Positions 8,213-17,053 of a stretch of DNA of 55,283 bases are shown here, in pieces; within the stretch, counting starts at the first letter, position 1; each line of letters starts with the position of its first letter. The notes below the pieces were generated by a model. It saw only the letters and a list, made by a program, of their open reading frames with translations. It was not told the DNA's origin and searched no databases. The stretch is taken from positions 1 to 55,283 of the IMG/VR virus record IMGVR_UViG_3300025640_000003; one strand, 5' to 3'. This DNA comes from a virus. The translations under genes were made by a program, and so were the position numbers.

Positions 8213-8645
8213 AAAGTGTAACAGGTGCCTTATAGAAAAGTCTTGGGACTCTTTTGCTGTTAACAGTTGTGGCCTAAACGGAAGAAAAAGCATTTGCAAA
8301 GTTTGCTCTAATAAAGCTGAGACAGAAAGAAATAAAAAAGGGAGGGAAGAAAACCCTGAAAAGTTCTACCTAGCAAGAAGGGAGAAGATGCTTAAATTTA
8401 ACTACGGCCTTACATTCAAAGACTACGACGACATGTTAAAATCTCAAAATAGTTGCTGTGCTATATGTGAGACAGGTAGTAATAGGGTTGGTGATTACTT
8501 CTTTGTAGACCACTGTCACACCAATGGACACAACCGAGGTTTACTTTGTTATCACTGTAATACCCTTTTAGGTATGTGCTTTGATGACATTGAGATACTT
8601 AAAGCAGCTATTAAATATCTAGAAAAAGATAAGGATAAGAGTTAG
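8199..8645 (+). CDS. HNH endonuclease, endonuclease VII-like (homing type)
   Basis: 148 aa. The N-terminal CxxC zinc knuckles (CNRCL, CKVC) and the core CCAICETG...FVDHCHTNGHNRGLLCYHCN match the recombination endonuclease VII family, with DHCH as the metal motif. Such free-standing HNH genes in phages are usually homing endonucleases. ATG 8199 is chosen over a TTG at 8187 because GAGGA lies seven bases upstream. It overlaps the metallophosphoesterase 3' end. Its lower GC and lysine-rich content differ from its neighbours, suggesting insertion. Confidence 0.9.
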   Translation: METGRKCNRCLIEKSWDSFAVNSCGLNGRKSICKVCSNKAETERNKKGREENPEKFYLARREKMLKFNYGLTFKDYDDMLKSQNSCCAICETGSNRVGDYFFVDHCHTNGHNRGLLCYHCNTLLGMCFDDIEILKAAIKYLEKDKDKS

Positions 8646-8646
8646 A

Positions 8647-8823
8647 ATGGATGAACCCAGAGAAATTACTTCCGCATATCTTAATGAGTTTATCGATCTT
8701 ATAAAGTCTGGTTCAAGAGTTATATATGTGCAAGACAAGCAGTACCTAGCTGTTGAACACCCCACCAGAGGTTACCTTGTCTTAGAGATCAAAGATAAAG
8801 TTATTGACTCGGTTCCAAAATAA
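8647..8823 (+). CDS. Hypothetical small protein, 58 aa
   Basis: ATG 8647 lies just after the HNH stop. The protein (MDEPREITSAYLNEFIDLIKSG, in part) appears alpha/beta and acidic. It ends at TAA 8821-8823, and a predicted promoter overlaps its last codons. No family recognised. The position after the HNH gene suggests it belonged to the operon before that gene arrived. Confidence 0.6.
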   Translation: MDEPREITSAYLNEFIDLIKSGSRVIYVQDKQYLAVEHPTRGYLVLEIKDKVIDSVPK

Positions 8824-8831
8824 CGTATAAC
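8804..8831 (+). promoter_or_regulatory. Predicted sigma70-type promoter (TTGACT-N16-TATAAC)
   Basis: TTGACT at 8804-8809 and TATAAC at 8826-8831, spaced 16 bases, followed by TAGG. The same -10 extension (TATAACTA) occurs at 26763-26790 and 43046-43073 on the other strand. Transcription would start near 8838, only about seven bases before the ATG at 8845, and would drive the MazG-like and ribonucleotide reductase genes. Confidence 0.6.
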
Positions 8832-8844
8832 TAGGGGTTTTCAA

Positions 8845-9012
8845 ATGGAAGAATATGAAGTAAACTTAGTAATCAAGGTTGACCCAGAGTCTAACTTTTT
8901 CGAGTCAGATAAAGAGGTTAACGTACAGATTATGCTAGAGCTTATCAAGAATGTCCTTTACGATGTGGACGACATTAAGGTAAGTTATATTGAGGTTGAG
9001 AGGAGAGATTGA
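8845..9012 (+). CDS. Hypothetical small protein, 55 aa
   Basis: ATG 8845 lies just downstream of a predicted promoter. TGA 9010-9012 overlaps the next ATG. The protein is acidic with a beta-alpha-beta feel (MEEYEVNLVIKVDP, then VQIMLELIKNVLYDVDDIKV). Not recognised. If the promoter is right its leader is very short. Confidence 0.6.
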   Translation: MEEYEVNLVIKVDPESNFFESDKEVNVQIMLELIKNVLYDVDDIKVSYIEVERRD

Positions 9013-9407
9013 TGACAGAACAACTAGACATGTGGGACTACTTCGAGCCTCAGACAAAGACTACTATGGACATGGTGAGAGAGTTCGCCAAAATTACAGG
9101 TCAAGAGCCTAACCCTAAGATGTCCTCTAAGCTAATTGTAGAGGAGTTCAATGAGTGGTTTGCAGAAGCTTTTGACCTGAGGCCTACTGGATATGCAAGT
9201 GAACTTAAAGAGCTTTCTGATCTGCTTTACGTAGTCTATGGCTATGCTAATGCAAAAGGTTGGAACCTAGACGAAGCTGTACGTAGGGTTCACGAGAACA
9301 ATGTAGGTCGGTGCATTCAACCTGATGGTAGTATCAAACGCAGAGAAGACGGTAAGATTGAGAAGAACAAAGACTACCCAAAGGTTCAGCTAGAGGATTT
9401 GGTATGA
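9012..9407 (+). CDS. MazG-like nucleotide pyrophosphohydrolase
   Basis: 131-aa all-alpha NTP pyrophosphatase. The metal-binding pattern E45-x2-E48 (EEFNEWF) and E67-x2-D70 (ELSDLLYVVYG) is clear. The family hydrolyses (d)NTPs to monophosphates, and in marine phages it is thought to tune nucleotide or alarmone pools. ATG 9012 is preferred to TTG 9009 because GAGAGGAGAG precedes it. It lies in one operon with the ribonucleotide reductase, fitting a nucleotide-metabolism role. Confidence 0.85.
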   Translation: MTEQLDMWDYFEPQTKTTMDMVREFAKITGQEPNPKMSSKLIVEEFNEWFAEAFDLRPTGYASELKELSDLLYVVYGYANAKGWNLDEAVRRVHENNVGRCIQPDGSIKRREDGKIEKNKDYPKVQLEDLV

Positions 9408-9610
9408 GTTGGGTGGATGTGTATACTGTAGAGGAGACTGGTGATAGTACCTACGGAATCTTTAATGAGACAACTATTACAGGCCATGTTGTGTTTGAAC
9501 TACCAAGTTTTGATGCAGTTAACTTCTATAAAGATGTTATGAACGAAGTATACAACCAAGTGAAAAAAGATGTAGAAAGTGGCTACCTTAAAGTAAAGGA
9601 AAACAAATGA
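9404..9610 (+). CDS. Hypothetical protein, 68 aa
   Basis: Overlaps the MazG-like gene at its start (ATGA) and the reductase gene at its end. Short acidic protein with a beta-rich N-terminus and a C-terminal helix (NFYKDVMNEVYNQVKKDVES). No family recognised. Its coupling to the reductase suggests an accessory role in nucleotide metabolism, without direct evidence. Confidence 0.65.
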   Translation: MSWVDVYTVEETGDSTYGIFNETTITGHVVFELPSFDAVNFYKDVMNEVYNQVKKDVESGYLKVKENK

Positions 9611-11508
9611 GCAATCAACTACCTACAGAATTTCAAGAATTTATTGCACTGTCGCGCTATGCACGATGGTTGCCAGAGGAAAAACGTCGGGAAACTTGGG
9701 GAGAGACTGTAAGTCGCTACATTAATAATGTTATCCCAGACGGTACAGACCACCCAACGACGCACAACATTGAACAGGCTATCCTTTCACTTGAGGTGAT
9801 GCCTTCTATGCGCTCTATGATGACAGCAGGTCCAGCAGCGGAACGTGACAACACCTGTATGTACAACTGTAGCTACCTACCTGTCGATGACCCTAAATCC
9901 TTTGACGAAGCTATGTTTATCCTACTGTGTGGCACAGGTGTTGGCTTTAGTGTAGAGCGTCAATACATCTCTAAGCTTCCCGATGTTCCAGAGACTCTGT
10001 TCGACAGTGAAACAACCGTAGTAGTGAAGGACAGCAAAGAGGGTTGGGCTAAGGCTTACCGTCAGGTACTGTCCTTGCTGTGGGCTGGTGAAATTCCTAA
10101 GTGGGATGTCTCTAAGGTTCGTCCTGCAGGTGCTAAGCTTAAGACCTTTGGTGGTCGTGCATCAGGCCCAGCGCCTTTGATTGACCTGTTTAACTTTACC
10201 ATTGCTAAGTTCAAAGGTGCGGCTGGACGTAAGCTCTCCTCTATCGAATGCCACGATATTATGTGTAAGATTGGTGAGGTTGTTGTCGTAGGCGGTGTTC
10301 GTCGTTCTGCTATGATTTCTCTGTCTAACTTGAGTGATGACCGTATGCGCCATGCTAAGAGCGGTCAGTGGTGGGAGACACAAGGTCAGCGAGGTCTTGC
10401 TAACAACAGTGTGTGTTATACAGAAAAGCCTGAGGTAGAGACATTCCTTCGTGAGTGGACAGCTCTGGTAGAAAGTAAGTCCGGGGAACGTGGGGTATTC
10501 AACCGTACAGCATCAAAGAAGCAAGCTGAGAAGTACGGACGACGAGACCCTAATTTTGAGTTTGGCACGAATCCCTGCAGTGAGATTATCCTCCGCCCGT
10601 ATCAATTTTGCAATCTGTCGGAGGTGGTCGTACGCGCAACAGATACACTGAAAGACCTAGAACGTAAGGTCGAGTTGGCTACCATCTTAGGTACTGTCCA
10701 AAGCATGTATACAAATTTCCCCTACCTCCGCAAGATTTGGCAGAAGAATACAGAAGAAGAGCGGTTGCTTGGGGTGTCACTTACAGGCATCATGGATAAC
10801 CCTTTGATGACATCAAAAAATAATGGACTGGAGAAAACACTTGAGCATCTTAGACAAATTGCTGTTTCTACTAACGTGGAGTGGGCTGAGCGCCTTGGCA
10901 TCCCTGCTAGTGTTAGTATTACCTGTGTCAAACCTAGTGGTACTGTTTCTCAGCTTGTGGACAGTGCATCTGGTATTCATACTCGCCATTCTCCCTACTA
11001 TATTCGAACTGTTCGTGGGGACAGCAAAGACCCACTGACACAGCTCATGATCGACCAAGGGGTCCCTAACGAACCTTGTATTATGAAGCCAGATCAAACC
11101 ACCGTCTTTAGCTTCCCTATCAAGTCACCTGATGTGTGTGTCACACGGGACGATATGACAGCCGTAGAGCAGCTTGAGACATGGTTGATGTACCAACGTC
11201 ACTGGTGTGAACATAAGCCCTCTGTGACCGTCTCTGTGAAGGATGAAGAGTGGTTTGAGGTGGGTGCCTTTGTGTACAAACATTTTGATGAGATGTCAGG
11301 TGTTAGCTTCTTGCCACATGATGGAGGTAGCTATCAGCAGGCACCCTACCAAGAAGTTGATAAAGAGGGGTACGAAGAACTACTGGGACGTATGCCTACC
11401 TCTATTGATTGGTCTAAGTTGTCTGAATATGAGGAGGAAGATAACACTTCTGGTATGCAGACGATGGCTTGCAGTTCTGGTATCTGTGAGATCGTTGACC
11501 TAACCTAA
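9607..11508 (+). CDS. nrdJ: Adenosylcobalamin-dependent ribonucleoside-triphosphate reductase (class II)
   Basis: 633-aa monomeric class II reductase, which makes deoxynucleotides using a B12 radical and no oxygen. Catalytic cysteines fit the Lactobacillus enzyme: C84 (NTCMYNC) as first redox Cys, C324 (NPCSE) as the thiyl-radical Cys, C335 (FCNLSE) eleven residues on as in 408/419, and the C-terminal pair C622/C627 (ACSSGIC) spaced as 731/736. The substrate loop TCVKPSGTVSQLVDSASG is present. Use of B12 fits a marine alphaproteobacterial host. It forms a nucleotide module with MazG-like, ThyX and DUF3310 genes. Confidence 0.95.
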   Translation: MSNQLPTEFQEFIALSRYARWLPEEKRRETWGETVSRYINNVIPDGTDHPTTHNIEQAILSLEVMPSMRSMMTAGPAAERDNTCMYNCSYLPVDDPKSFDEAMFILLCGTGVGFSVERQYISKLPDVPETLFDSETTVVVKDSKEGWAKAYRQVLSLLWAGEIPKWDVSKVRPAGAKLKTFGGRASGPAPLIDLFNFTIAKFKGAAGRKLSSIECHDIMCKIGEVVVVGGVRRSAMISLSNLSDDRMRHAKSGQWWETQGQRGLANNSVCYTEKPEVETFLREWTALVESKSGERGVFNRTASKKQAEKYGRRDPNFEFGTNPCSEIILRPYQFCNLSEVVVRATDTLKDLERKVELATILGTVQSMYTNFPYLRKIWQKNTEEERLLGVSLTGIMDNPLMTSKNNGLEKTLEHLRQIAVSTNVEWAERLGIPASVSITCVKPSGTVSQLVDSASGIHTRHSPYYIRTVRGDSKDPLTQLMIDQGVPNEPCIMKPDQTTVFSFPIKSPDVCVTRDDMTAVEQLETWLMYQRHWCEHKPSVTVSVKDEEWFEVGAFVYKHFDEMSGVSFLPHDGGSYQQAPYQEVDKEGYEELLGRMPTSIDWSKLSEYEEEDNTSGMQTMACSSGICEIVDLT

Positions 11509-11567
11509 CACCTAAGTATGCACCTAAGCATGTGCTAAAACTGCTTAATAATACAGGAGAGAGTAGA

Positions 11568-12092
11568 GTGAAAAACATTTGGGTAATCTCTGACACACAC
11601 TTCGGGCACCAGAATATCCTAAACTTTAAGGATAAAGAAGGTAATCCTGTACGTAACTTCAACGACGTTCTTGAGATGAATGAGACTATGGTTGATCGTT
11701 GGAACAGAGTAGTAAAACCCGGAGACAAAGTCTATCATTTGGGGGACGTTTTCTTTGGTTCAAAAGAAGATTTTAAAAAACTGTGGCCTAGGCTTAATGG
11801 CTCTAAGAGGCTTGTCGTTGGAAACCATGATGACATTAAATTTCTATCCTCAGGTGGGTTCTTCAAAAAGGTTATGATGTGGAGAGTTTTTACTGAGTTT
11901 GGGCTTTTACTGACCCACACACCACAACACCCATCTGCTTTTACAAGTAACAGAAAAGGCTTAATCAACGTGCACGGACATATCCACCAGAACCCTTCAC
12001 CAGAAGGTCCTTACAAATGTGTCTGTGTAGAGCAGACTGACTACACCCCAGTGAACATTGAAGACTTAGGAGCTTATCGTGGCACCAAGTAA
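11568..12092 (+). CDS. Metallophosphoesterase, canonical calcineurin-like
   Basis: 174 aa with all five metal motifs: ISDTHFGH (DxH), HLGDVFF (GD), VVGNHDD (GNHD), LLTHTP (H) and NVHGHIHQN (GHxH). The start is placed at GTG 11568 because AGGAGA lies seven bases upstream; the longer frame from 11532 lacks a ribosome site. Its substrate is unknown, and phage relatives may process nucleic acid ends or cyclic nucleotides. Its 3' end overlaps the phoH start. Confidence 0.9.
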   Translation: MKNIWVISDTHFGHQNILNFKDKEGNPVRNFNDVLEMNETMVDRWNRVVKPGDKVYHLGDVFFGSKEDFKKLWPRLNGSKRLVVGNHDDIKFLSSGGFFKKVMMWRVFTEFGLLLTHTPQHPSAFTSNRKGLINVHGHIHQNPSPEGPYKCVCVEQTDYTPVNIEDLGAYRGTK

Positions 12093-12768
12093 AACAAAGC
12101 GTAACACAAACTACAAAGGAGCATCAGCTAAGCCTACATCAGGTATCGTACCTAAGACAGATAAACAGAAAGAACTTATTGATGCTATCAACCAAAGCAG
12201 TCAGGTTATAGTTCTTGGTTTTGCTGGCACAGGTAAGACGTATGTAACTGCTACAATGGCTGCTGATCTTTATACGACAAAGAAGATAGATAAGATTGTC
12301 ATCACAAGGCCTATGGTCTCTGTAGGTAAAGACATTGGTATCCTCCCCGGTGATCTTGGTGAGAAGGTAGCTCCTTGGGCTTTACCAGTTCTTGATGTGT
12401 TAGAGAAACATTGGGGTAAGGGGATGCTTGAGACAGCCATTAAGAATGGTAACGTAGAGATGGCACCTCTGTCTATGATGCGTGGTCGTTCCTTTGAGAG
12501 TGCTTTTGTCATTGCTGATGAAGCTCAAAATATTACTCTTGCAGAACTAAAAATGCTCTTGACTCGTATCGGTGAAGGGTCTACAATCGTCCTTAATGGA
12601 GATGTTATGCAGTCTGACCTCAAGAGTGGGGATGGTCTGAGTAAAGTCTCTCACCTAGCAAAGAAACACCTACTACCTATCCCTATTATTGAATTTGGAC
12701 TAGAGGACATTGTGAGGTCTGATATCTGTAAACAATGGGTTAAGGTATTCTACGAGGAGAAAGTATGA
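12079..12768 (+). CDS. phoH: PhoH-like ATPase
   Basis: 229-aa PhoH family protein with Walker A GFAGTGKT (47-54), the VITRPMV motif, and Walker B FVIADEAQN (D147, E148). It starts with GTG 12079 preceded by AGGAG. PhoH is widespread in marine phages and is linked to phosphate stress or RNA metabolism; its exact role is unsettled. It overlaps the preceding phosphoesterase by 14 bases and is followed by the DUF3310 gene with overlapping ends. Confidence 0.92.
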   Translation: MAPSKTKRNTNYKGASAKPTSGIVPKTDKQKELIDAINQSSQVIVLGFAGTGKTYVTATMAADLYTTKKIDKIVITRPMVSVGKDIGILPGDLGEKVAPWALPVLDVLEKHWGKGMLETAIKNGNVEMAPLSMMRGRSFESAFVIADEAQNITLAELKMLLTRIGEGSTIVLNGDVMQSDLKSGDGLSKVSHLAKKHLLPIPIIEFGLEDIVRSDICKQWVKVFYEEKV

Positions 12769-12998
12769 CAGACAATGTTAATAGCCCACCTCACTACAAC
12801 TCTACTGGTATTGAATGTATCGACTACATCCATCAAGTACTTGGCGATGAGGGCTTTGTAGCTTACTGCCGAGGGAATATGATTAAGTACAACCACAGAG
12901 CATTTCATAAAGGGAAGGCGATAGAAGATTTAAAGAAAGCAGAATGGTACAACAACAGAGCTAACCAAGTGTTGAGCAAATTGAATGAGTCTGTATGA
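12765..12998 (+). CDS. DUF3310 protein (T7 gp1.7-related)
   Basis: 77 aa with the full DUF3310 pattern: VNSPPHYNSTGIECIDYI, a central GNMIKYNHRA and a C-terminal EDLKKAEWYNNR. T7 gp1.7, a nucleoside monophosphate kinase, carries this domain, so a role in nucleotide handling is plausible but not shown for short versions. It is coupled by overlap to phoH and to the next small gene. Confidence 0.85.
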   Translation: MTDNVNSPPHYNSTGIECIDYIHQVLGDEGFVAYCRGNMIKYNHRAFHKGKAIEDLKKAEWYNNRANQVLSKLNESV

Positions 12999-13167
12999 TG
13001 ACATAGACCCTTTTATGGTGTGCATGAGCGCACTGGCACTTGGTTTAATCTCTGGACTTGACGAAGAGAGTTTCTGGATTGCTTGTAATATCGCAGATAA
13101 TCCCGCCTCTTTTGACACAGCGATACTTGCAGCATGTAGACTTAAAGAGCTAGTGGAGGAGCACTAA
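12985..13167 (+). CDS. Hypothetical protein, 60 aa
   Basis: Overlaps the DUF3310 gene start-to-end, and its stop (13165-13167) touches the next ATG at 13167. Acidic, mostly alpha-helical and moderately hydrophobic (CMSALALGLISGLDEESFWIA). No recognised family. Confidence 0.6.
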   Translation: MSLYDDIDPFMVCMSALALGLISGLDEESFWIACNIADNPASFDTAILAACRLKELVEEH

Positions 13168-13391
13168 TGGCAACACAAAGAAAATCCAACAAAAAGATAA
13201 CTCTCGAAGAGGAGGCAAAGACCTTCAAACAAAAAAGAAATCCCCCATCTAAACCAAAACCTATGACTTCTAGGGTGTATCTAACAGGGCAAGCTCTGTC
13301 AGGACTCCTAGCAAGAACACAAGGTCCGGTTCGGATGGAGGATATAAAAAGAGAGGCAGAAGCATGGGCTGACTTCATGCTTAAGGACTAA
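13167..13391 (+). CDS. Hypothetical basic protein, 74 aa, last gene of the rightward operon
   Basis: A lysine-rich N-terminus (TQRKSNKKITLEEEAKTFK) and a proline stretch (PPSKPKP) precede a helical C-terminus. It ends at 13391, six bases before the terminator hairpin. No family recognised. Confidence 0.65.
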   Translation: MATQRKSNKKITLEEEAKTFKQKRNPPSKPKPMTSRVYLTGQALSGLLARTQGPVRMEDIKREAEAWADFMLKD

Positions 13392-13396
13392 CTTAT

Positions 13397-13421
13397 GGGC
13401 TACCTTCGGGTGGCCCTTTTT
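13397..13421 (+). terminator. Rho-independent terminator closing the rightward operon
   Basis: GGGCTACC (13397-13404), loop TTCG, GGTGGCCC (13409-13416), then TTTTT. An eight-pair stem with a UUCG tetraloop and a T-run is a strong terminator on the plus strand. It lies in the 32-base gap between convergent blocks. There is no matching A-run upstream, so it is not clearly bidirectional. Confidence 0.92.
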
Positions 13422-13423
13422 AT

Positions 13424-16400
13424 TTAATCTAGAGAGATAGGCCCCCTAAAGATATCGTCGTAGTTGTCTAGCAAGTATTGAATTTTCTGGAGTCTCTCAT
13501 GTGCATCATCTTGCTCAAGGATAGTCTCCAAAGGTTCTTCACCAATAAACTCAATAATCTTAGACACTTCCCTACGATTTCTACCAGACAGTACACGGAA
13601 CAACTCAAGTGATCTAGGTACAGCACCACCCTTCATCTGCTCCAGAACGTCTGCAGAAACCTTAGAGCCAATAAAAGATATCACATCTTCTTTCTCTTGT
13701 TGACCCAGCTCAAAGTATCCGGGATTAGCTCTAAGGTAGTTGTTAGCATACATCTCAAACAAAGGTGCAGCCATAGCATCCATTGTGTTCTTGACCTCTG
13801 GTGGCCCCGAGAAAGTTACAGCATTCCAACTAGACACACCAGCCGAGTTTAGCATCCTTTCATACAGTACAGGCTCACTGAGGCCCCTAACACCGAGTAT
13901 CTGTTTACCAGCGTCTGTACCACTAAGTCTGCCTCTTGTAGCTGTAGCACGTACTGGAAGCTCCTCAGAGACCCCTGTCAAGTTGTCTATGTAACGCAAA
14001 GCACTATACAGGTTGCCCGGACCTTGCCGTAGATCGGGGTTCATATTACTGTCAGTAAAGAGGCCATACAGTTGGTCAACAGGTTCTAGTGGTCTTGTAA
14101 CACCCTGAAAAACTCTAGCAGGAAAAGCAGAAAGAATCTCTCCCAACTCTCTTAAGTCGCCATTTGTAAGTGCAGAAGCAGCTGTTTGTACAGAGCGGGT
14201 GACATCGTCAACATCTCTAACAATCTGACCGCCAAGCTGTACACCCACCTGTGCCCAAACATCTCTAGGGATTCTATCCAAGAAACCTGTAATTTCTTCT
14301 GGGTCTGTCATAGTGACCAAGTCAGTCAAGGGACGACCATCAAGACCGTGAGCAATAGCTTGAGAGATAACCTGAATACCAGCATTAAAACCGTCGTACT
14401 GAGTGTCTTCAATACTACCATCATTTTTAACATTTTGGTTGTAGGTATAACCCTGATCTACTTTATCTTTAGCACCAAGAGTACTACCAACACCATGATA
14501 AGCCATAGCGATAGCACCCCAACCAACGACAGCCTTACCTATAGCTTCTGCACCTTCCTCTGTAACAAAGTCTAACTCTTGGCCTGCCATCTTCCTAGCA
14601 AGAAAACGTAGTGCATTGACACCAGTAAGGTCACCAACAACAGCAAGGTTAGTGTTCATAAAGTTACCAAAAGGTAGCATATAACCAGAGATAGGGTTGT
14701 TACTGATCCTAGAGACACCCTTAGCCAAACCCCTCATCACACTCTTACCGGGCAGAGTACTCCAGTTGATAGAGGCAGTCTCCTTCATAGTCCTAAAGAG
14801 GGCTTTATCTAGCACTGCAGTTTTAAACCTATCACTGGACATCTCTAAGGCAGCATCAGGTCTCTTAAAGAACTCGTTTGGAAGCACCCCATACTCTCTT
14901 ATAAGAGCTTGATCTACGTTGTTACCAAAAGCCCACAACTTAGTGATCTCATCTTGAAGGATACCACCTGTCATTGTCTGAGCAGCTTTTGTGACACTGT
15001 CAGCGCCTTTGTACAGTTTATTAGCTTCATCTAAGTTGTACAGCTCTAGGGCATCTCTTGCCCCACCTTCACCTGCAATCTCCCTAAACAACTCAGCCTT
15101 TGTCTCTAGGTTTTCATCAAGTATTTTGATAGCGTAGTTGTACTCTAGGTCTGGTGAAAAGACAGAAGTTCCCCTACGAAGTGCACCAAGTGCAGAACCA
15201 TAGGACCTGTTCATGAACTTCTCAGCCTGAGCAGCATCCCCCTTAAGGAATTTATAGTAGCTACCTTGGCTCAAGTTAATAGCAGCAACAGCAAAGTCAG
15301 CCGCAGTGTTGTAAACTGTAGAAAGACCAAAGCCCTTAATGTTTGTACCTGTAGTAGACAGAGAAGAGGTCAAGAGTCTCTTGTACAACGACAAGCCAAA
15401 CTGTGCTCTTGCAGGGGCTGCAGCATCTTCTGCGGCTTCATTGGTTAGCTGACTTGCGGCGTCTTTTGCATTCTTAGACAGATTACTAAGTCTAGAGTTA
15501 ATCCAGTTGGCCTGACCTGCAGTGGTCGCATTGTGGATAAAGTGAGCAGACAAACCTTCAGAGGTCTTAGTAACACCTAGATCAACCCCAGCACCTTTCT
15601 CAAAACTGGTAATAATCTTAGCAGCTTGTTCGTCCGACAAAAACTTAAGCGCTTGACCGAAAGAACCTGCAACACCAAACTCCTCTTTCATAGAAGGTGT
15701 GATACGAAAACCAGCATCTTTAAGAGTTTGGAAGTAACCAGTCTTTGCACCCTTATCAGCGCCAAACCAAAGGTGTCTGTAAAAAGCATTCTGAGCAAAT
15801 AGGTTGTTACTCATTTCATCTGCAAATTCAAGACCAGATTTAGCCTTTTTCTTAGCATCAGCCCACGACAACCAGTTCTTAGACGTACCTACGACATCTC
15901 CAAACTGCTCGTCAACGTAGTCTACAATAAGATTACGCTTAACAAGTCTCTGGTTCTGTCTTAAAGCATCTGGACCACTCAATCGAATAACGTCCATATT
16001 AAGGTCAGTACCCTCAAAGTACTTACTAGTATTTCTAAGTGCTTTTACACCTGTCGCACCAACTTGTAGTGCAGGGATAACCATACCACCAACAGCGGCT
16101 AGAGCAGTCTGAGCACGACTATACTCTTCTTGCGCACCTGTCTCTATAAGCTGAGTCTGGTACAAAGCGTCAACACCCATAGAGATAACAGCATCAGGTG
16201 CAGCATAAGGGGCTACACGTACAGCAGCACCTACAGTAGCTCTTGCAGCAGTATTAGTTACACCCTTGTTAATAGCCTGAGTGTAACCTGCAATAAGTGT
16301 TGATCTAAGTGCAGTTGTAGCAGCTTTAGTACCACCAGCAGAGAGGGCTTTACCAATACCAAACGACAAAAGGGTGCTTGGGTCCCAGATAGCAGCTTTA

Positions 16401-17050
16401 GTGTAGTCTAGAAAGGCATCCCCAGCCTCAGCCCAAGAACCCTCACCAGTAAAGGCGTTATCCATAGAATCGAAGAGAAGATACCCAGCACCTAACTTAG
16501 CTTTTGTTGTGTCGTCAGCATTAAGGCCATACACAACTTCATTAGCAGATGTTACAGATTGACCCCCAGCAAAAGACCGTTGCCAGTTCTGCCAGATTTC
16601 AAAAACCTTCTCATTCTCCATGCTGCGATAATCACGACCAGAAAGACCCCCTACATTACCTCCAGCTATACCAGCAGCAGCACTACCCACACCACTTGCA
16701 AGCGTAGCAGGTTTATACCTTGACTCTAGACTTGAACGTACAATCTCCATAAGTCTTGGATCAGAGACAATATCTTCTTTAACCAAACTGTCTTGATAAT
16801 CTTCTAAGATAGTGTAAAGATTGGGGTCACCAAACTCAGTGCCTGTTGTAGGTGGCGTAAAAGTATCAAGCTCTCGTATAGACACACTAGGGCTTCCAAG
16901 GTTTGGTTCTGCAAATACATCAAGCTCCCCCAAGGAAACTCTTGAGGGGGGTGCAAGTTCTGGGGCCTGAGGTTCAATACCTAAACCTTCAAACTGGTCT
17001 AGTTGGCTAAGAGAGACTGTCTGCCTTTGAAGTACTTCATCTTCTTCCAA
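13424..17050 (-). CDS. Large internal virion / structural protein, 1208 aa
   Basis: Last gene of the leftward late operon. By size and position it is comparable to the internal virion protein of T7-like phages (gp16, 1318 aa) that is ejected into the cell. It starts with TTG at 17050, since no ATG lies in the first 140 residues and a GGAGAATAGG site sits directly upstream. Three copies of a VSLxELDxF-like motif lie at residues 12-20, 38-46 and 56-64. Ala/Gly-rich hydrophobic segments (for example near residues 115-135 and 225-345) could be membrane-active. No lytic transglycosylase motif was seen. Confidence 0.8.
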   Translation of the reverse strand: MEEDEVLQRQTVSLSQLDQFEGLGIEPQAPELAPPSRVSLGELDVFAEPNLGSPSVSIRELDTFTPPTTGTEFGDPNLYTILEDYQDSLVKEDIVSDPRLMEIVRSSLESRYKPATLASGVGSAAAGIAGGNVGGLSGRDYRSMENEKVFEIWQNWQRSFAGGQSVTSANEVVYGLNADDTTKAKLGAGYLLFDSMDNAFTGEGSWAEAGDAFLDYTKAAIWDPSTLLSFGIGKALSAGGTKAATTALRSTLIAGYTQAINKGVTNTAARATVGAAVRVAPYAAPDAVISMGVDALYQTQLIETGAQEEYSRAQTALAAVGGMVIPALQVGATGVKALRNTSKYFEGTDLNMDVIRLSGPDALRQNQRLVKRNLIVDYVDEQFGDVVGTSKNWLSWADAKKKAKSGLEFADEMSNNLFAQNAFYRHLWFGADKGAKTGYFQTLKDAGFRITPSMKEEFGVAGSFGQALKFLSDEQAAKIITSFEKGAGVDLGVTKTSEGLSAHFIHNATTAGQANWINSRLSNLSKNAKDAASQLTNEAAEDAAAPARAQFGLSLYKRLLTSSLSTTGTNIKGFGLSTVYNTAADFAVAAINLSQGSYYKFLKGDAAQAEKFMNRSYGSALGALRRGTSVFSPDLEYNYAIKILDENLETKAELFREIAGEGGARDALELYNLDEANKLYKGADSVTKAAQTMTGGILQDEITKLWAFGNNVDQALIREYGVLPNEFFKRPDAALEMSSDRFKTAVLDKALFRTMKETASINWSTLPGKSVMRGLAKGVSRISNNPISGYMLPFGNFMNTNLAVVGDLTGVNALRFLARKMAGQELDFVTEEGAEAIGKAVVGWGAIAMAYHGVGSTLGAKDKVDQGYTYNQNVKNDGSIEDTQYDGFNAGIQVISQAIAHGLDGRPLTDLVTMTDPEEITGFLDRIPRDVWAQVGVQLGGQIVRDVDDVTRSVQTAASALTNGDLRELGEILSAFPARVFQGVTRPLEPVDQLYGLFTDSNMNPDLRQGPGNLYSALRYIDNLTGVSEELPVRATATRGRLSGTDAGKQILGVRGLSEPVLYERMLNSAGVSSWNAVTFSGPPEVKNTMDAMAAPLFEMYANNYLRANPGYFELGQQEKEDVISFIGSKVSADVLEQMKGGAVPRSLELFRVLSGRNRREVSKIIEFIGEEPLETILEQDDAHERLQKIQYLLDNYDDIFRGPISLD

Positions 17051-17053
17051 AGC

